Assembly: GCA_913063005.1 (NCBI GenBank)
Contig: CAJXZI010000057.1
Location: 1-9,835 of the forward strand
Length of the DNA: 9,835 nucleotides
From: an uncultured Halieaceae bacterium
Lineage (GTDB): Bacteria; Pseudomonadota; Gammaproteobacteria; Pseudomonadales; Halieaceae
Reading direction: 5' to 3'
Program-made: the position numbers and the translations under genes
The notes under the pieces: generated by a model
Told to the model about the DNA's origin: nothing
What the model saw: the letters and a program-made list of their open reading frames with translations, nothing else
Database searches by the model: none
In this document: positions 6,819-9,835 of the stretch, piece after piece
Numbering within the stretch: position 1 is the stretch's first letter
Layout of the letters: each line of letters opens with the position of its first letter

Positions 6819-7644
6819 TTCGTCGCTGCTTCGGGGGGACTTGCTCCTCCAGAAAGACGCCAGCGAGCTCCGGTTGGTTCAGGTGACCGATACGCATCTC
6901 ACAGGAACGGCCAATGGCGAGCTACTTGGCATGAATACAGCGCGCTCCGCACGTGCGGTCATCGACGCCGCAAAAAACTCAGGTGCTATCGATTGTTTTC
7001 TTGTTACGGGCGACATCGCAGCGAATGAGCAGCCGACGGCGTATGGGCAGCTAGAGGAGATGCTCGGTAGCGACACTCCCAGTTTGTGGTTGCCGGGTAA
7101 CCACGACGATATCCGCTCTAACTCTGGCCCCTTTGAGCCACATTTGAGGCGTCGCCTTCGAGCACCTTGCTGGGACGTCGTCATGCTAGAGACGCAGGTG
7201 CAGGGCGAAGTAGGTGGTGCGTTGAACGCGTTTGAGATAGGGGCGCTTGCAGAAGCAATCGATGATGCCATCGCTGAGGACAAGTATTTATTGGTCGCCA
7301 CCCACCACCCGTTGCGATCGATGGCCTCCGCCTGGCTCGATGAGCAGTCGGTGCGTAATGCAGACGAGGCCCTCAACATGCTAGGGCCGCATGCTGACCG
7401 CACCTTGATGATCAGCGGTCATGTTCATCAAGAAAGCGATGCGGTGGTATCGGGTATCCGAATGCTGACGACACCCTCGACCTGTGTTCAATTTGCCCCG
7501 CAATCTGAAGATTTTGCACTGGACGATGTCGCCCCAGGTTATCGAAGCTTACGGTTGTATGCTGACGGTTCGGTACACACCGAAGTTGTTCGTGTTTCGG
7601 ACGAGAATAACCGACCGCTTATTGGCTCCTCGGGTTATCATTAG
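6811..7644 (+). CDS. cpdA: 3',5'-cyclic-AMP phosphodiesterase (Icc/CpdA)
   Basis: Hydrolyses cAMP to 5'-AMP in the cytoplasm, tempering CRP-dependent gene control. From the ATG at 6811 it has 277 residues, close to the 275 of E. coli CpdA. All calcineurin-like metallophosphoesterase metal ligands are present: D27 and H29 in VTDTHL, D68 in VTGDIA, N97 and H98 in LPGNHDD, the ATHHP histidines at 165-166, and H204 and H206 in ISGHVH. The order and spacing are those of class III cyclic-nucleotide phosphodiesterases. An upstream in-frame ATG at 6775 would add 12 unconserved residues and lacks the ribosome site. It lies between yqiB and parE as in E. coli and Pseudomonas, except that yqiA is absent. 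Activity on cAMP rather than another phosphodiester is inferred from family and context. Confidence 0.93.
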   Translation: MSSSSLLRGDLLLQKDASELRLVQVTDTHLTGTANGELLGMNTARSARAVIDAAKNSGAIDCFLVTGDIAANEQPTAYGQLEEMLGSDTPSLWLPGNHDDIRSNSGPFEPHLRRRLRAPCWDVVMLETQVQGEVGGALNAFEIGALAEAIDDAIAEDKYLLVATHHPLRSMASAWLDEQSVRNADEALNMLGPHADRTLMISGHVHQESDAVVSGIRMLTTPSTCVQFAPQSEDFALDDVAPGYRSLRLYADGSVHTEVVRVSDENNRPLIGSSGYH

Positions 7645-7694
7645 AGGCGCCGGATAAAGCCCGACCCCACTCATCGTCAAGGTAGTTTCAAGTA

Positions 7695-9578
7695 ATGACG
7701 CAGTACAACGCAGACGCCATTGAGGTATTGACTGGCCTAGAGCCGGTTCGTAAGCGCCCTGGCATGTACACCGACACCGCTCGGCCCAACCACCTTGCTC
7801 AGGAAGTGATTGATAACTCAGTCGATGAAGCGCTTGCTGGCCACGCAAACCAAATCGATGTGGTGGTTCACACAGACGGCGCTATCACCGTCACTGATAA
7901 CGGTCGTGGTATGCCGGTCGACTTGCACCCTGAGCAGAAAAAGCCCGGCGTTGAAGTCATCCTGTCGACACTGCACGCAGGCGGAAAGTTCTCTGACAAA
8001 AATTATCAGTTCAGCGGCGGCTTGCACGGTGTAGGCGTGTCGGTGGTAAACGCCCTATCCAAGCGTGTAGACATTACGATTCGCCGCGATGGAAACGTCT
8101 ACAGCATGGCGTTTGAGAATGGCGACAAGGTGGAAGACCTCGCTATTACTGGCCAGTGTGGTAAGCGCAATACCGGTACAGGTATTCGGTTCTTACCCGA
8201 TGAAAGCTTTTTCGACAGCGCTAACTTTGCGATGTCACGACTCATACATGCCTTACGAGCTAAAGCCGTCCTATGCCCCGGATTACGCGTCACACTGCAC
8301 GACGAGAAAAAGGGCGAGAAGCAGGAGTGGTTCTACGAAGACGGCATCTCTGACTACCTTGCTGATGCCACGATAGATTACCCGGTTATCCCCGAAGAGC
8401 CCTTCACCGTCAGTTTCACCGGTGAAACCGAGGCGGTCGACTGGGCTATTCAGTGGTTACCAGAAGGCGGTGAAATAACAGCTGAGTCCTACGTAAACCT
8501 GATTCCAACGGCACAGGGCGGCACACACGTGAACGGCTTGCGCTCGGGCTTGCTCGAGGCGATGCGCGAGTTTTGTGAGATTCGCAACCTGTTGCCACGC
8601 GGCGTAAAGCTCACCGCGGAAGACGTTTGGGATCGCTGTTGCTACGTCCTCTCCTCTAAGCTCGGCGATCCTCAATTTTCGGGGCAGACCAAAGAGCGAC
8701 TGTCTTCACGCGAGGCGGCAGGCTTTGTTTCCGGCGTGGCGAAAGATGCTTTTGCGCTTTGGCTAAACCAGCACACCTCGGATGCAGAGTTACTTGCTGA
8801 GCTCTGCATCAACCGAGCACAGGCGCGTATGCGTTCCGCGAAGAAGGTGGTGCGTAAGAGAGTTACTTCAGGACCGCAGCTGCCGGGTAAGCTCGCTGAT
8901 TGTTCCGTCGAAGATCCGGCCCGTAGCGAGCTTTTCCTCGTGGAAGGTGATTCTGCCGGTGGTTCAGCAAAGCAGGCACGCGATCGCGAGTTTCAAGCCA
9001 TACTCCCTTTACGCGGAAAGATCCTCAACACCTGGGAGGTTGATGCGAGTGAGATACTTGCCTCACAAGAAGTGCACAACATCTCTGTGGCGCTGGGAAT
9101 CGATCCCGCGAGTGATGATCTCGATGGTCTGCGCTATCAAAAGGTTTGTATCTTGGCGGACGCCGACTCTGACGGACTTCATATTGCCACACTGATTTGT
9201 GCGCTATTCCTGCGACACTTCCGACCGCTGGTACGCGCGGGCCACGTCTTTGTGGCAATGCCACCGCTTTACCGGATTGATGTGGCGAAAGAGGTTTATT
9301 ACGCGCTCGACGAGTCTGAGAAAAACGGCATTTTGGAGCGTCTTGCGGCGGAAAAATCACGTTCAAAACCCAACGTTCAGCGCTTCAAGGGATTGGGAGA
9401 GATGAATCCGTCGCAGCTGCGCGAGACGACGATGGATCCAGATACGCGGCGCTTGGTTCAGCTTGTGCTTGACGCAGACGATGATACCAACAGCGTCTTC
9501 GATATGTTGCTTGCGAAGAAGCGCGCGGGAGATCGTCGTCAATGGCTGGAATCTAAGGGCGATCTCGCCGACGTATAA
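7695..9578 (+). CDS. parE: DNA topoisomerase IV subunit B (ParE)
   Basis: The ATPase and TOPRIM subunit of topoisomerase IV (partner ParC), which unlinks replicated chromosomes and relaxes supercoils. 627 residues, the family's length. The GHKL ATPase domain opens with YNADAIEVLTGLEPVRKRPGMY and has EVIDNSVDEALAG (catalytic Glu37, Mg-binding Asn41), DNGRGMPVD and the ATP lid GGLHGVGVSVVNALS. The transducer carries the Q-T-K loop (SGQTKERLSS). The TOPRIM domain has EGDSAGG (Glu417), PLRGKILN and DADSDG (Asp489, Asp491, Asp493), then the C-terminal QRFKGLGEMNP block. The sequence follows E. coli ParE rather than GyrB: it is short, lacks the about 165-residue GyrB insert, and has the ParE-type HPEQKKPGVEVIL. 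AAGG lies 12 bases upstream of the ATG. The 50-bp gap from cpdA holds no obvious terminator, so cpdA and parE may be co-transcribed. parC is not in the window. Confidence 0.97.
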   Translation: MTQYNADAIEVLTGLEPVRKRPGMYTDTARPNHLAQEVIDNSVDEALAGHANQIDVVVHTDGAITVTDNGRGMPVDLHPEQKKPGVEVILSTLHAGGKFSDKNYQFSGGLHGVGVSVVNALSKRVDITIRRDGNVYSMAFENGDKVEDLAITGQCGKRNTGTGIRFLPDESFFDSANFAMSRLIHALRAKAVLCPGLRVTLHDEKKGEKQEWFYEDGISDYLADATIDYPVIPEEPFTVSFTGETEAVDWAIQWLPEGGEITAESYVNLIPTAQGGTHVNGLRSGLLEAMREFCEIRNLLPRGVKLTAEDVWDRCCYVLSSKLGDPQFSGQTKERLSSREAAGFVSGVAKDAFALWLNQHTSDAELLAELCINRAQARMRSAKKVVRKRVTSGPQLPGKLADCSVEDPARSELFLVEGDSAGGSAKQARDREFQAILPLRGKILNTWEVDASEILASQEVHNISVALGIDPASDDLDGLRYQKVCILADADSDGLHIATLICALFLRHFRPLVRAGHVFVAMPPLYRIDVAKEVYYALDESEKNGILERLAAEKSRSKPNVQRFKGLGEMNPSQLRETTMDPDTRRLVQLVLDADDDTNSVFDMLLAKKRAGDRRQWLESKGDLADV

Positions 9579-9780
9579 AACCTACCAGAGTTTTGTTTTT
9601 TGCTGGAGTGCGGCTAATCAAAGTAGAACCCAAGGTAAATAGGTTGGATAGGTTGGTAGAGAAGGCGGCGCAGTTATCAGTAAAAAACAGGTAACCTTTC
9701 CGCAACTAGGTTTTTGGGCGAAAAATGTCTAAAACTTGGCAGTTCGATGGCTTCCCGATGTGCTTGGTGAGACATCATAT
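9579..9780. other. Intergenic region downstream of parE
   Basis: No gene is supported here. Just after the parE stop a weak A/T stem AAAAC (9577-9581) with GTTTT (9590-9594) leads into a T-rich GTTTTTT tract that could end parE transcription. A second weak stem, AACCT with AGGTT around a 10-base loop near 9693-9712, is followed by further T. The four-base AGGT recurs five times between 9633 and 9711. A 24-codon frame starts at ATG 9725 and ends at TGA 9797-9799 inside the heptamer array; it has no evident ribosome site. Confidence 0.4.
9639..9656. repeat. Two perfect tandem copies of a 9-bp unit
   Basis: ATAGGTTGG occurs at 9639-9647 and again at 9648-9656, with partial AGGT-containing extensions on both sides. 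It is too short to assign a role. Confidence 0.6.
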
Positions 9781-9835
9781 GCTGAGAGCTGAGAGCTGAG
9801 AGCTGAGAGCTGAGAGCTGAGAGCTGAGAGCTGAG
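9781..9835. repeat. Heptanucleotide tandem repeat (GCTGAGA)n, open at window end
   Basis: Seven perfect copies of GCTGAGA plus six bases of an eighth fill the last 55 bases without one mismatch, and the array runs off the window. A near-copy GGTGAGA lies at 9766-9772, eight bases before the array. Because 7 is not a multiple of 3, every + strand frame meets a TGA within 21 bases, whereas the - strand is free of stops in all frames. Such perfect short arrays are prone to slipped-strand change in copy number. An assembly end at a hard-to-resolve repeat would also explain why the sequence stops here. Confidence 0.95.

Noticed and set aside
6879..7403. 174-codon open frame on the minus strand
   Set aside because: Antisense to cpdA, which has all metal-ligand motifs; composition is serine-rich as expected of a shadow frame.
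8782..9195. 137-codon plus-strand frame inside parE
   Set aside because: Overlaps the intact TOPRIM-coding part of parE in another frame; no domain.
7695..9578. GyrB instead of ParE
   Set aside because: Length 627 without the GyrB insert, ParE-type sequence blocks, and cpdA-parE synteny all favour ParE.
9781..9835. Possible CRISPR array
   Set aside because: The repeat unit is 7 bp and contiguous; there are no spacers and no cas genes.

Overview
The window looks like the chromosome of a free-living Gram-negative gammaproteobacterium. It carries a Kdo transferase (waaA), a TolC-type outer-membrane channel, and the run DUF1249 (yqiB) - cpdA - parE. That run is a well-known gammaproteobacterial neighbourhood (tolC | nudF-yqiB-cpdA-yqiA-parE in E. 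coli). Moderate GC and the neighbouring glycosyltransferase/methyltransferase genes would fit a marine lineage such as the OM60/NOR5 (Halieaceae) group, but that placement is a guess from general resemblance.

Layout. (1) Bases 2-2652, + strand: a tight three-gene set. It comprises the C-terminal 274 codons of a GT4 glycosyltransferase cut by the window edge, a class I SAM methyltransferase overlapping it by 7 bp, and 6 bp later a 356-residue alpha/alpha-toroid protein with squalene-cyclase-like QW repeats. This is the least understood and most interesting part. (2) Bases 2676-3281, - strand: a second, unrelated class I methyltransferase (Methyltransf_24-like), convergent with the toroid gene and divergent from waaA. 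(3) Bases 3365-4639, + strand: waaA, convergent with (4) tolC on the - strand (4742-6166); a perfect 8-bp stem lies at the end of waaA. (5) A 199-bp divergent spacer, then yqiB - cpdA - parE on the + strand (6366-9578), with yqiB and cpdA overlapping. The nudF and yqiA genes of the E. coli arrangement are both missing. (6) A non-coding tail (9579-9835) ending in an almost perfect 7-bp tandem repeat that runs off the window.

How they work together. WaaA adds Kdo to lipid A. TolC is the outer-membrane exit duct for efflux pumps and type I secretion. The GT4/methyltransferase/toroid set next to waaA probably builds or modifies a glycoconjugate or glycolipid, but its substrate cannot be read from the sequence. 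CpdA hydrolyses cAMP and ParE is the ATPase/TOPRIM half of topoisomerase IV; both are housekeeping. No tRNA, rRNA, CRISPR, transposase, integrase or prophage gene was found.
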